A DNA stretch of 64,000 nt, from the NCBI GenBank assembly GCA_963971405.1, contig OZ020487.1:7537344-7601343 (forward strand), given 5' to 3'. The translations under genes were made by a program, and so were the position numbers. This document shows, piece after piece, positions 23,100 through 33,219 of the stretch. The number at the start of each line of letters is the position of its first letter. Within the stretch, counting starts at the first letter, position 1. Below the pieces are notes generated by a model. The model saw only the letters and a list, made by a program, of their open reading frames with translations, was not told where the DNA came from and searched no databases. The stretch is from Psococerastis gibbosa. Taxonomy: Eukaryota > Arthropoda > Insecta > Psocodea > Psocidae.

Positions 23100-23620
23100 C
23101 CGGATGACACGATGGCACTCAAGACTCGAACTCCAGTTGTCACTACAGCCGGGTTGATTGCTCCATGGGCAGCCAGCCAGCAGCAGGAATGATATTAATT
23201 AACTATGATCTCTGAATATTCTCCAGCATCAACTTATCCAAACCATGCGAACATAACTTATCCAATGATACGGTGAAAATCCGGATTCGAACACGAGTCG
23301 TCACTGCAGCCTGGTTGATTGCTCCGTCGGCAGGCAGCCAGCAGCAGGAATGAATATTTTCTAGCATCAACTTATCCAAACCATGCGAACATAACTTATC
23401 CAATGATACGGTGACAATCCGGATTCGAACAAGAGTCGTCACTGCAGCCTGGCTGATTGCTCCGTCTGCAGGCAGCCAGCAGCAGGAATGAATATTATCT
23501 AGCATAAACTTATTCAAACCATGCGAACATAACTTATCCAATGATACGGTGACAATCCGGATTCGAACACGAGTCATCACTGCAGCCGCGTTGATTGCTA
23601 CTGCAGCCAGCAGGTATTAT
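23100..23620 (-). repeat. 138-bp tandem array with B-box-like motif in each unit
   Basis: The landmark CAT(C/A)AACTTAT recurs at 23227, 23365 and 23503, giving exactly 138 bp (46 codons). Each unit contains ACCATGCGAACATAACTTAT, CAGCCAGCAGCAGGAATGA and GGATTCGAACACGAGTCGTC, whose complement resembles a Pol III B box. The array is open in one reverse frame over 125 codons because the unit is a multiple of three without stops; no domain is recognised. One more unit lies at 24075-24260 after a LINE fragment. Confidence 0.88.
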
Positions 23621-23649
23621 GTCATTAAACAGATTTACATACTTACTTT

Positions 23650-24062
23650 ATCCAATGTCAGCTCTTGGCATCTCTGCCATTCGCCAATGAGCCTCCCTGT
23701 AAAGGCGCATGGGGTATCTGTCCTGGGATTTGGAGAGGGTTGCGCATTCCTATAGGTGTAGACCGTCCCCGTCCATTCTCACAGAGTTGCAAAGGGACCT
23801 GGTGTCCGAGTCTACAACCCCGATAAAGTAGTTGTGCCCAGTAGTAAGTCTAAATTTTGGGACTGCATCAGCCCTCGGTAGATCACGTGGTATGGGCTGG
23901 TTTACAAGTGATTCCCACTGTTTCCCGCAGCAAGCATCTTCTGTAGTTTTCTTGAGTTGTTTCTTTATTGCGGCTTCTACAGTGTTATTGGCTGATGTCA
24001 GTATTGGGTTGAGGAAAGAGAGTACCCTCCTTCGCTAGAGCGTCTGCTCGTTTGTTTCCCAG
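23650..24062 (-). pseudogene. LINE ORF2 C-terminus with RNase H end
   Basis: Reverse strand reads GNKRADALAKEG (RNase H last motif), then after a frameshift EDACCGKQWESLVNQPIPRD, FRLTTGHNYF and a Cys/His-poor tail ECATLSKSQDRYPMRL. GNxxADxLAKxG is the C-terminal RNase H signature; the RLxTGHN block follows it in RNase H-bearing clades such as I, R1 and LOA. Lesions include a frameshift near 24000 and a TAG just before ECATL. It sits between units of the 138-bp repeat. Confidence 0.82.
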
Positions 24063-24074
24063 CATTAATTGTTT

Positions 24075-24260
24075 AACCTCTGAATATTCTCCAGCATCAA
24101 CTTATCCAAACCATGCGAACATAAGTTATCCTATGCTGCGATGACACTCCGGATTTGAACACGAGTCGTCACTGCAGCCGGGTTGATTGCTCCAACAGGT
24201 GTTAACCTTGTATGCGAACTATGACCTCTGAATGTTCTCCATAATCCACACGCAGCTATA
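24075..24260 (-). repeat. Detached 138-bp unit
   Basis: CATCAACTTATCCAAACCAT and CACGAGTCGTCACTGCAGCC repeat the 23.1-23.6 kb unit, separated from it by the RNase H LINE fragment. Confidence 0.8.
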
Positions 24261-24261
24261 T

Positions 24262-25134
24262 GTCACTTCCAGTTCATCTCCATAAAGCCTGCCTGCGCAT
24301 ATTATACTGGGGTGTTTGAACCCAACAGAGATGTTTTTTGTTTTTATGTGTGGACTGTTAGCGTTTAGGAATTGGACTATTAAACGGAAGGTCGAGATTA
24401 GAATGAACAACAAATCTATAATCCAACAGGCAGATTTGCTCAAAGTTACTGCGCGTTTTATCATGTCGGGGCATACTTATGGCGAAAACTTCCAATCTTG
24501 ATGCCTTCAGCCGCTTCATCGTTTACGCTGTGTTTATACAATATATAGCTACCATGTAACCCACGTGAGATTCTTCTTTTTTGAATGCCGAAAATTGGCG
24601 ATTATCATGGCAATTGTAACCACGTAGATAACATACTTCGGACTACCCAAAATGAAACAAGGATGTGAAGTATCGAATGTACTTAGTCATGATGACTGTA
24701 TACTAGGGGATTGTAATGCAGTGGTTTCCCGTTGCCTTCTGCATCGATATACCGTTGACTCTTCATTTGGTTCCTCCTCCTTTGAGGTCCAACTCCAGGA
24801 CAAAAAATGGTACCCTAGTAGTGGTTCCTTATTTAGTGGTGGCAACTATTCGCCCCGTCGCATAGTCATCCTCGGGCTACTGTAGATTTTTCTAGACAAA
24901 CCTGTCCCACCAGACTTGCCAGCATACCCTCCGATTATGCCACTTGGGTGACAGTGACCTCTTCTCATAAATATAGTCTTAAAAACAGCACATGGACTGA
25001 CCTCGTGGCCGTCAGGGTCCACTTAAATACATTAACAACCCCTAAAACTCAATTGCATATTCTGGAAAGAACAGACCAATATATTATAACAGTAGTAACA
25101 ATGACAGGGCAGGCAATGTTTATTTCATAATTTC
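24262..25134. other. No gene seen
   Basis: Only a short reverse fragment of the TSWLKNLRQWFG LINE tail is suspected near 24585-24635. Otherwise no recognised gene or element. Confidence 0.4.
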
Positions 25135-25735
25135 TTCAAAAAATAATTTTTTGCCCAGAACCAAATACTTTTTTGGGAAAACAACCTGTTTGGTTTTATT
25201 ACTCTATTGAACACCTAAAACATATCTGAAGGTAGATATCATCAATAGAAAGGTTTCGCAGAAAAATTATTCTTTAGTAATTTTTCATTAAAATTTAGTT
25301 ATTTTTATTTTTTTACCCCCAGAAGCAAACTATTAAGGGGCAAGCGACCCCCCGCATTTTGTTAACATTAATAAAGACTACAATATATGTGAATTTAAAA
25401 GAAATCATTGGAGCCGTTTTTGAGAAATAATTTTTTTAGACGTTTTTTGGAGTTTTTTGAGAATAAAGCCCCCAAAATGGAGTTAGCCCAAAATAAAAAT
25501 AGGTAATCTTGAGGCATGATTTTGTGAACCTACATGCAAAATTTCAACAAAATTGGCCGAGTATTTTGCCCGGAAATCGATGAACAGACAGACATACAGA
25601 CAGACAGAGCGACAGACATTTCGTAAAAAACACTTTTTTGGGTACCTGGGACCTCAAAACGTGTAAATCCGTTGAAATCTCGGAATCGAAAATTTCGACC
25701 ATCACAAAGCTTTCCTTTATACTACGCACAAATTC
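25135..25735 (+). repeat. Repeat-X copy 2
   Basis: Same order of landmarks as 7735-8430: AACACCTAAAACATATCTGA, CCCAAAATGGAGTTAGCCCA, (CAGA)n, CATTTCGTAAAAAACACTTT and TCTCGGAATCGAAAATTTCG. Confidence 0.75.
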
Positions 25736-25779
25736 AAAAGCAATAACGAGCCCATATTATCATTATAGGGCTACTAGAG

Positions 25780-25895
25780 TCCGGAATAGTCCAGTTTGAG
25801 GGAACATCTACTAGAGTACTAGACTATGAGACGTAAGGTCGAGGCTCAAAATTCAATAGAAAAAGTAAAAATTTCCGACGGAGCCGCCGGAGATC
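25780..25895 (+). repeat. SINE-D-like repeat
   Basis: GGAATAGTCCAGTTTGAGGG, ACTAGACTATGAGACG and GGTCGAGGCTCAAAATTCAA, then AAAAATTTCC. The same blocks flank a LINE insertion at 58310-58665. Confidence 0.5.
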
Positions 25896-25944
25896 ATCCA
25901 ACTGATTTTGATTGATTGATTTTATTAAAAAAATTAATCTCATG

Positions 25945-26085
25945 CTAACAATTTAATGAATGTATCCGATTAACCTCTTCAATCGCCTCACTAAGTAACC
26001 TAATAGGTAATAGGTACTTGTGGCGAGTTACGACACGTCTCCGATCGCAAGGTGTGCCGAGACGTGCACAGGTACAAGCACGTCT
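25945..26085 (-). repeat. SINE-C, reverse copy
   Basis: Reverse of the 27350 element: GATTAACCTCTTCAATCGCC, GAGTTACGACACGTCTCCGA and ACAAGCACG. Confidence 0.7.
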
Positions 26086-26199
26086 TGCACCGAAATCGCT
26101 AAAACTATAATCCAGGATATGCCTACGGCCAACGGTAAAAAATTTACTTCTGTGGTGTTCTCAAAATATAAAACACTAATTTTATATAAATAATATATG

Positions 26200-26278
26200 G
26201 ACTTGGTACGTTTAATAAAAACGCAGCGTCTATGATGGCTGGGACACGTCGTAAGAAAGTCAGAAGACGGTAGGTATC
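26200..26278 (+). pseudogene. LINE C-terminal fragment
   Basis: MDLVRLIKTQRL then WLGHVVRKSEDG with one stop between, matching EDIVRFIKAQRLRWLGHVV of the 7.0-7.6 kb copy. Confidence 0.7.
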
Positions 26279-26861
26279 TTACTTTTTGCTTATTCCTCAC
26301 TTTTATCCCTAAGTGGGGTCAGCGATACGGCAGGTTCTCTTCCACTCCTTGCGGTTCCGTGCTTCGGCTGCAGTTGCTCCTACAATCCTATAAAATTTGA
26401 GTTTCGCTTGTTTAGCTGGTTATCGGTACTTATGTAAATGGTAAAAGTGAGGTTGAACTCTTCAAGTCGGCCACCAAACAAGAAGCGTCACACGCGTGAA
26501 ATAGGTATGTACCTGCGCAGTACGTCAGCACAGCGATTCGCACGCAGCAGTTACACGTGCTGACCCCAGGTAGGTGACCCCGAGGGTCAAATAACCTAAG
26601 CAGTGACCCCGAGCTATTGGCATATCATTGAAAGTGCCTTTTGCATTTATTGTAAACTGCGTCGACTGGATTCTTATTTCTAATTGCCTAACACCTGACA
26701 GCAGCGGGCATAACACAATGCACGACGAAGCAAACGTACTAATAATTTGTAAACTTCTTCCCATAGGGTTAAACATTTAATCAAAAGAATTTTCAATATA
26801 TATATATATAAAATTAAAAAATATTAGCTGCCTGTGCCTACACCAAAGCTAAATCCGCCAC
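26279..26861. other. No gene seen
   Basis: No recognised gene. A short (TA)n run sits at about 26800. Confidence 0.4.
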
Positions 26862-27248
26862 TAAGGCGCCTATTCCACCGACCGGCTAGGGCTATTTACA
26901 AAAACGGTGACGTGGTAGCAGACATTCAAGACTTAGGCGGGGATTCCACCGACCTCGCATTGCAGAATTGACGGAAATGTTTATTTTCCTCGATGCCATA
27001 GTTAAAATTGATCAATGATCATACAGTAAAATCACAAACAAACGAAAATTAAAAAATGGCGTCATGGGATATGTTAAGTACAAACATTTTAAGAGATTTC
27101 TATAAAAAGAAAAATTCTAATTTCCGTCAATGTCATTTGCATTCTGCAATGCGAGATCGGTGGAAACGCAACCTAAGTCTTGAATGTCTGCTACCACGTC
27201 ACTGTTTTTGGAAATAGCCCTAGCCGGTCGGTGGAATGGGCGCCTTAG
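26862..27248. mobile_element. Composite foldback Harbinger-like element, copy C
   Basis: Outer ends are TAA-GGCGCCTATTCCACCGACC and its complement ending GGCGCC-TTA. Each outer arm runs through GGCTAGGGCTATTT and GACGTGGTAGCAGACATT to CAAGAC. There a second element begins (TTAGGCGGGGATTCCACCGA..CTCGCATTGCAG) and mirrors back to CTAAGTCTTG. The inner loop contains a TGATCAATGATCA palindrome. Copies D (41393) and G (61334) have the same architecture. Confidence 0.88.
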
Positions 27249-27349
27249 TTGACGTTTGATGTGCCAATGCTATCATAGGTATATACGAGTAACCTCTAAA
27301 AAATACATTAAGATACAATTGGGTTCTCAATAAAACAATTTAAACATCG

Positions 27350-27530
27350 ATGGCCAGGTGGTAGCGTGCTTGTACTTGTACGAGTCTCTACAAGCCATGC
27401 GATCGAAGACGTGTCGTAACTCATCACGGGTACTAACCTACAGAGGCAACTGAAGAGGTCAATCGGATACATTCATTCATTTTTTTTGTATGCGATTAAC
27501 CTTTTTTGTTTAAAAAAAAAAAAAATTATA
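27350..27530 (+). repeat. SINE-C (tRNA-related head), forward copy
   Basis: Begins TGGCCAGGTGGTAGCGTGCT (A-box-like), then CGAGTCTCTACA, GACGTGTCGTAACTCATCAC, CAACTGAAGAGGTCAATCGG and TATGCGATTAACC before a T/A-rich end. A clear B box is not visible. Other copies: 25945, 40590, 49270, 49880, 56608, 61950. Confidence 0.75.
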
Positions 27531-27659
27531 AACAGATAGGATCACAGTTGCCGAAAATAAATCCTGGCACCTCTATTAAGGCGCATGCCCCAAAACCAGC
27601 CTGTATTGTATGTAGAATCTAACGATTGCGGCATAGGCTAGGATAACCATACTTGCATA

Positions 27660-27678
27660 CTGCCCCCCCCCCCCCCCC
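27660..27678. repeat. Poly-C tract
   Basis: About 18 cytosines followed by an A run. Confidence 0.6.
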
Positions 27679-27741
27679 AAAAAAAACCCAGGTAGTATGG
27701 GGCTAGCGACGCCAGTTTTCTACGATAATTTCAGTTAAATT

Positions 27742-28176
27742 CAGTGCCGGATTAAGCCAGCGTGGGGCCTGTAGCAAATTCTGTTATGGGGCTACAGTAC
27801 AGGTTCTCAAATTTAAAGGGTATATTAAATAAAACAAAACTGTTACAAATACATTTTTCTGGATTTAATATGGGCAAAATATGGACAGGCGTTAGAGCAC
27901 GGGGCCCACCACATTTGCTATTCTGGCTACGTGCAGTGCCCGATATGGGGCACTTGGGGCACAGGCCCACGCCCCCCCCCCAAAAAAAAAATAATACCTA
28001 AAATAGCACAAAATATTTTTTGTTAATTAAAACAAAATTAAAAGTTGGAAAAAATTTCCATGCAGTGTTGAAATTGGCGGGAAATTTCGGGTTTTTTATT
28101 GCTGCAAAGTTGGTAGACGAAGTTTGCACCCACGGGCCTCACATATCTTGCGCCCACGGGGCTTAATCCGGCACTG
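27742..28176. mobile_element. hAT-type MITE with exact 8-bp target duplication
   Basis: The left end is CAGTGCCGGATTAAGCC and the right end is GGCTTAATCCGGCACTG. The flanking 8-mers GTTAAATT (27734-27741) and GTTAAATT (28177-28184) are identical. An 8-bp target duplication and CAGTG ends are diagnostic of hAT. The interior is non-coding with a short C run near 27971. Confidence 0.95.
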
Positions 28177-28519
28177 GTTAAATTTCTGTGACTTCTTTTC
28201 CAGACAGTACAGTTAATTTGCAGCGTATTTAAAGGAAACCCCCTAACTTTCTCAACTACAGTCTTCTCAGATAACTTTCTTACAATTCCGGTGAATGAGT
28301 AGTTAATCAGGTCTAAAATCAATTAAATTCAAATCAAATCAAATCAAAAAGCTGTATATTTTTACAAGGTTTTTTTTTTACAATTATAGGGGTGACTTAC
28401 CGCAGGACTAGTCCGTGTGCGGTTTAGGCTTTTATACAAATAACTAAATAACTACAAATAACTGTATGGAAACCAAAGTTGAATTATGCTAGTTTTGTTG
28501 TTGTGTTAGTGTATTAGTA

Positions 28520-28617
28520 TAATCACGTAGGCTTCCCTGGCCGGAGTCTGGTGAGGAGACAAAGGGATGCGAGCTAATAGGCCGTGGTCGATCCGCTCGT
28601 ACTCCTCCGTCTCCTCA
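28520..28617. mobile_element. 98-bp insertion with 16-bp target duplication (Repeat-H)
   Basis: It is flanked by TGTTAGTGTATTAGTA at 28504-28519 and 28618-28633 (16 bp, identical). The insert contains GGCCGGAGTCTGGTGAGGAG and TAATAGGCCGTGGTCG, blocks of the Repeat-H family. TGAGGAGAC near its left pairs with GTCTCCTCA at its right end. It lies in the 3' UTR of the LINE. Confidence 0.85.
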
Positions 28618-28705
28618 TGTTAGTGTATTAGTAATTAGTAATATGTTAGTATTGTGTGCGTAATAGGTTGGAGATATTCTGTGTGTTATTTATTTTTTGT
28701 CTATC

Positions 28706-30595
28706 TTATGCATCTATTTCTTGTTTTACCCATATTTTTAATTGTTTTTTGAATACTGTCATGTTTTCGATTGCTTTTAAATTTATGTTTAATCTGTTGT
28801 AGTGTTTTATTCCTACGTATAGCGTTTGGTGTTGTATTAGTGTGGTTCTTGCACGTTGCTGCTGCAGTGGGCGTGTGTGCTGCCTTCTTGTATCATAGGG
28901 GTGTTCATATAGGGGTATTACATGTCTATTTTTTTGTATTTCAATTATTGCTTCTTTTATAAATAACTGTCTGATCGAAAGTATTTCAGCTGTTTGGAAC
29001 AGTTCTTTTGTTGGGTGTCTGTTGTCTACTCTGTAGATAATTTTTAGGATTTTTCTTTGTACTACATTCAGCTTCTCTATCACATTTTGATATGCTCCTC
29101 CCCATGCAGTTATTGCATAACTCAAGTGCGATTGCACTATTGCGTAGTAAATAATTTTGTTTAGTTTAATGCTGACTATGTTTCGCAATTGGACGAAGTT
29201 ATGTAGTGTCTTCCTTAGTTTTTTTGTCGTGAGTATTATTTGGTGGTCCCATTTTAATTTTTCATCTATGATTATTCCTAAATATTTTGTTGCCTCCACT
29301 TGTTTTATATTTGGGATTGAAAGTTGATGCTCTGGGTTTTTCTTATTGGTGAAGTCTATGTATGTGGTCTTGTTGAGATTTAGAGCTAAAAGGTTGCTAT
29401 TCAGCCAATCGTGTATAGTTTTAAAATCTCTGTTCATTTTGTTTTGGAGCTCGGTAGTTGTATCAGACGTCCATGTAATTCTCGTATCGTCTGCAAAAGC
29501 AGCTATTGTTCCTGAAATGTTTACTGACATCAGATCATTTGCGTACAGAATGAAAAATAGGCTTGATAGAGTAGATCCCTGTGGGAGACCAATTGATATA
29601 GCTTTCGGTTTACTTAGTGTATCTTTTATTTTAGTTTGCTGTGATCTGTTTGATAGGTAGCTCTTCAACAATTTCCCCGCGATTCCCCTGATACCAAGTC
29701 TATCAAGTTTTTGCAGTAGTCTGTCATGCGGGACTGTGTCGAACGCTTTTTTAATATCCAGAAACATTGTTGCACAGTATTTATTTTTATCTCTGGCCTC
29801 GTATAGTTCTTGCATCAGTTTGTTTATGGCGTCACACGTGCTACGGTTTTTTCTGAATCCGTATTGACATGGCGATAGTACATTGTATTGTTCGATAAAG
29901 TTGTAGATTCTAGAGTACATAATTTTCTCAAATATTTTGCTGACATTAGACAGCAATGAAATCGGTCGATAGTTGTTTACTTCGGATCGTTCATTAGCGC
30001 CCGCTTTGTAGCAAGGTATTACTATAGAAACTTTCAACGCATCTGGGAATATTCCCGTTGTAAAAATTGTATTTATTAAGTGTGCAATAGCTTTACTTAT
30101 ATTCTCTGCGGTTGCTTTTATAGTCGCGATAGATATACTATCAATGCCTGTGCTTTTTTTATTTTTTAGTTTTTTTATTGTTTGCTCTACTTCGATGTGT
30201 GTTGCTGGTGTGAGAAAGATTGTGCTGTGACTCAGTGGTATGTATGTTGGTGTGTCGTGATTTTGTCCCTTATTAGTCTTTATTTGTTGTGCAATGTTGT
30301 GGCCAATTTCCACGAAGTATTCATTGAACGCATTAGCTGCAATATCGGGCTGGTCATTTACGTTGATTAATTTATTGTCGATTTTAATTGTATGAATCTG
30401 CTGCTTATTTCCATTTTTATTGTTTGTTATCTCGTTGATGACTTTCCACGTTTTCCTCATGTCATTTCCAGCTTCGTTTATCTTGTTTGAGTAGTAGTGG
30501 TTCTTTCTTTCCTTTATTTTTTGTTTAATTCGATTACTTACCAGATTTTTTCGCCTCTTAATGAAGTCATTGTGTGGCAAATTCGAGTCTGACAT
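28706..30595 (-). CDS. LINE reverse transcriptase (629 codons, open)
   Basis: RNA-dependent DNA polymerase of a non-LTR retrotransposon, acting by target-primed reverse transcription. Visible motifs: NNYRPISLLSNVSKIFEK (about 207-224), QYGFRKNRSTCDAI (244-257), FLDIKKAFDTVPHDRL (278-293), GLPQGS (336-341), catalytic AFADD (366-370), NLNKT (406-410) and YLGIIID (438-444). The C-terminal thumb/tail has YYAIVQSHLSYAITAWGG. The fingers-palm-thumb core is complete and uninterrupted, so this is the youngest-looking coding element in the window. The in-frame TAG at the codon before the Met means the full ORF2 once extended upstream. The endonuclease is missing, so the copy is probably immobile. Clade (CR1/L2/Jockey group) is inferred from motif style only. 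Confidence 0.93.
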   Translation of the reverse strand: MSDSNLPHNDFIKRRKNLVSNRIKQKIKERKNHYYSNKINEAGNDMRKTWKVINEITNNKNGNKQQIHTIKIDNKLINVNDQPDIAANAFNEYFVEIGHNIAQQIKTNKGQNHDTPTYIPLSHSTIFLTPATHIEVEQTIKKLKNKKSTGIDSISIATIKATAENISKAIAHLINTIFTTGIFPDALKVSIVIPCYKAGANERSEVNNYRPISLLSNVSKIFEKIMYSRIYNFIEQYNVLSPCQYGFRKNRSTCDAINKLMQELYEARDKNKYCATMFLDIKKAFDTVPHDRLLQKLDRLGIRGIAGKLLKSYLSNRSQQTKIKDTLSKPKAISIGLPQGSTLSSLFFILYANDLMSVNISGTIAAFADDTRITWTSDTTTELQNKMNRDFKTIHDWLNSNLLALNLNKTTYIDFTNKKNPEHQLSIPNIKQVEATKYLGIIIDEKLKWDHQIILTTKKLRKTLHNFVQLRNIVSIKLNKIIYYAIVQSHLSYAITAWGGAYQNVIEKLNVVQRKILKIIYRVDNRHPTKELFQTAEILSIRQLFIKEAIIEIQKNRHVIPLYEHPYDTRRQHTRPLQQQRARTTLIQHQTLYVGIKHYNRLNINLKAIENMTVFKKQLKIWVKQEIDA

Positions 30596-30640
30596 CTATT
30601 GCGATTGCTCACTGAACCACCTTAAGGGATTCCCTATGTA

Positions 30641-31325
30641 AACAAAAAAACATAGACAGATTGTAAGTAACTAGGTAGGCAAGATGCTCTGGTGAACAGC
30701 CACTATCGTATTATAACCACTGATTTGAACTAAATTCGGTAAAAATTTACGGTAAGTAGGTAAGTAAGTAAATAGGCAATATATAATATTATACATTTAA
30801 AACATATTTTACATCTAAAACCTCCATCCAGTGCCGGATGAACCCATCCTTAAAACAAAAATTTCAACTTTTTTTTTAATCACAAATGACGGAAAAATTC
30901 ACCAGTGGAATACACGCTATAGCAAATGTACCTTATCCAAATGTTTCAATTTTCTGCATAATCCATAATGTGGAGTTATGGACCAGCTAGCAGTGGAATA
31001 TCGAATGTGGACCAGCATTTATAGAGGAGACCTCATCAATGTTTATGTAGGTTGACTGGCTGATAATGAGTGCTGGACCAGAGATTATGTAAAAATTTAA
31101 TGTCCATCCGAAAACCAGAAAAAACCTAGAAAAAACAAAAGATTAATGATGATGTAATAAGTAGTTTCTATGCTTAACTTTCGGGTGTAGTAGTACGGAC
31201 ACCCGCATAATACGAAATATAGGTATCTGGCTCACCACTTACTATTATTCTATCTATTCGTGAAGCAAGCGAAGATTTCTTACAGGGCGACCAAGTTGAT
31301 ACCTGGAAGAAGAATTTGTCTATTA
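30641..31325. other. No gene seen
   Basis: No gene recognised. CAGTGCCGGATGAACCC at about 30830 resembles a lone hAT end. Confidence 0.4.
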
Positions 31326-31329
31326 GAAA

Positions 31330-31500
31330 TAGAAATCAATCAATCAATCAATCAATCAATATATTCAAAATTAAGAATACAATACAAAATATACATATTA
31401 GAAAATGAACCCTATAGGCCATGTGGCCCGTGATGGGTTCTGTCTGAGTTGCTAGGTTAGTATTATAAGATGTTAATATTATTTATAGAATAATAAAATA
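31330..31500 (-). repeat. LINE 3' end with (TTGA)n tail
   Basis: Reverse copy: (ATCA)n at 31335-31362, then GGCCATGTGGCCCGTGATGG. The same 3' end is seen forward at 63840-63930. Confidence 0.75.
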
Positions 31501-31535
31501 ATAAAACTAGGTATGCGGTACATTACACATTATTT

Positions 31536-31616
31536 GAAAGAAAGAAAGAAAATTTTCTTTATTTTCCATATGGGCGAATTTTGGGCCTTTAGGCCCACTC
31601 TTACAACTAACCCATA
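31536..31616 (-). repeat. TTTC-ended retroelement tail, reverse copy
   Basis: GAAAGAAAGAAAGAAAATTT, CCATATGGGCGAATTTTGGG and GGCCCACTCTTACAAC. Confidence 0.75.
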
Positions 31617-31811
31617 ATGTTAAATTAAATATTGCACAATGTTTTACCATAAAAAAATGTACAAATTTAACTGAATTACAAAAAAGGTAAATATAAAAAA
31701 TGTAAATAAAAACTAAAACTAACAATGCCATAGGCCTACATACCCACAAAATAGTTGTGACAGGCCCCCTTTAAACTTCTTTAAACTTTATTAGCTACCG
31801 GTACTATTCTG

Positions 31812-32260
31812 TAGCGAAAAGAACCGGTCCGAGTTTACTCGAACATGCTTTCCTATTTGTCAATATTTGAGTTATTCCATAGTAAATAATTTCCCAAGGG
31901 TTAAATTACGGATCCGTTGGCATCCCCTATCCCAAAGCACTGAATGATCGATGGGTTTGTATATTATAGAACGGACAGACCAAAACATTACAACACAGTA
32001 ATAATGTATTAGAGCGGGAATTTTCCATAATTTTTTGCACAAAATCAAATCTTTAGGGAAAGCAACCTGTTCGGTGTTATTACTGTCTTTAACACCTAAA
32101 ACAAAGGTGAAGGTAAAAAGCATTGATAGAAAGGTTTCGCAGAAAAATTATTTTTTTAGTCATTTTTCATGAAAATTTAGTCTATTTTTCAGAAACTATT
32201 ACGTTTACTTTTAAACGTTTACCACGTCACCTATGACCAAAATTTCATTCGGAAATAATA
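31812..32260 (+). repeat. Repeat-X copy 3 (5' part)
   Basis: GAACCGGTCCGAGTTTACTC, AACATGCTTTCC, ATAGAAAGGTTTCGCAGAAA as in the 7.7- and 25.1-kb copies. The 3' portion with (CAGA)n is missing. Confidence 0.7.
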
Positions 32261-32905
32261 TCAATTTGTAATTTCGGAAAATACATGGGGTTGTTGGCAT
32301 TTAAATAAGTAATCATTTATTTGCATAAATACCTAGAAGTCCAATAAAATGCAAATCTTCCACAGAAGATTTAGTACAATTTAAATTCCTTAATGGCACA
32401 ATATTGTTTTACTGAATTACGTAAAATTTACAGTAGACAGTGATCAACAACCTATTGAGACAAAACATCCTGCAGCCCATAGCTTTAATGATAGTAACAA
32501 CCATATTATAAAAAGAAAAACATGTGTCTAACAAGATGGAAATGAAAAGTAGTTTTCAATAGGCTATAAGGATTTATGTAGTACTTTATAATATTGTATT
32601 TAAATAATAGTTGTGGTATTGTTTGTATTTAATATTTTAATACATACAGTATATGATATTCATTTAAGGTAAATGTGACTATGTTTTATGGAAAATTATT
32701 TTAGTGTCAGTAATATCAATATCTATTGAACGATTAAATATTTTTGTCAACCGATAAATGGGGGTATTTGCACACACATTGATTCTGGGTTTGCAGGTAG
32801 AAAACTACACTGTAGTATATAGTATTATATGGTATATGTAACACTGACATTAAATTAACTTTGGTAGAAGAGGTAACCTCCTCGTTATAACCGAAATAGA
32901 GGTTA
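32261..32905. other. No gene seen
   Basis: AT-rich, no recognised feature. Confidence 0.45.
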
Positions 32906-33000
32906 TGGAAAAAATGCGGTTAAGACGACGCCCCGGTTAGGCATAGATCGTGGATTCGAATCCCGCCAAGCCCAGTTTTTTTCCATATCCTCTGATTTCT
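32906..33000 (+). repeat. SINE-B (tRNA-derived), forward copy
   Basis: GCGGTTAAGACG (end of A box) and GGATTCGAATCCC (B box) 32 bases later, followed by a T-rich tail. It shares GCATAGATCGTGG with 34443 and 45441. The head is too degraded for a functional tRNA. Confidence 0.7.
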
Positions 33001-33038
33001 GTAGAAAAACTCTTTGTTTCCACAAATTAGGGGTATTT

Positions 33039-33219
33039 AAATAAATAAATAAATATTGACTTCTATTACTAAGCCAACCTAGCGGAGTTACTCTTACACG
33101 CACGGAAAGCCCGGGACCGCTTGCTTTACATGACATGGCAATGTAGCAATGTGGGACTGGAACCAACCACCATTTGGGTGAAACTTGAAGTCTGTACCAC
33201 TACTCTACATGTCCTGACG
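33039..33219 (-). repeat. SINE-A, reverse copy
   Basis: (AAAT)n, TATTGACTT, GCCAACCTAGCGGAGTTA, AGCCCGGGACCGC, GGGACTGGAACC (B box complement) and ACCACTACTCTACATGTC (A box complement). Confidence 0.85.

Larger units (their letters stand above)
28322..30640 (-). mobile_element. CR1/Jockey-type LINE, 5'-truncated
   Basis: Reverse-strand non-LTR retrotransposon. The 3' end is a (TTTGA)n tail at 28322-28350. The 3' UTR is interrupted by a 98-bp insertion (28520-28617). The polymerase frame follows (28706-30595). Upstream codons continue in frame (GNPLRWFSEQSQ) to about 30640 through one TAG just before the first ATG. The endonuclease and ORF1 regions are absent. Confidence 0.9.

Noticed and set aside
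23203-23580. 125-codon open frame of repeated 46-residue peptide
   Set aside because: It is a by-product of a 138-bp tandem repeat whose unit length is a multiple of three. No domain or start context supports a protein.
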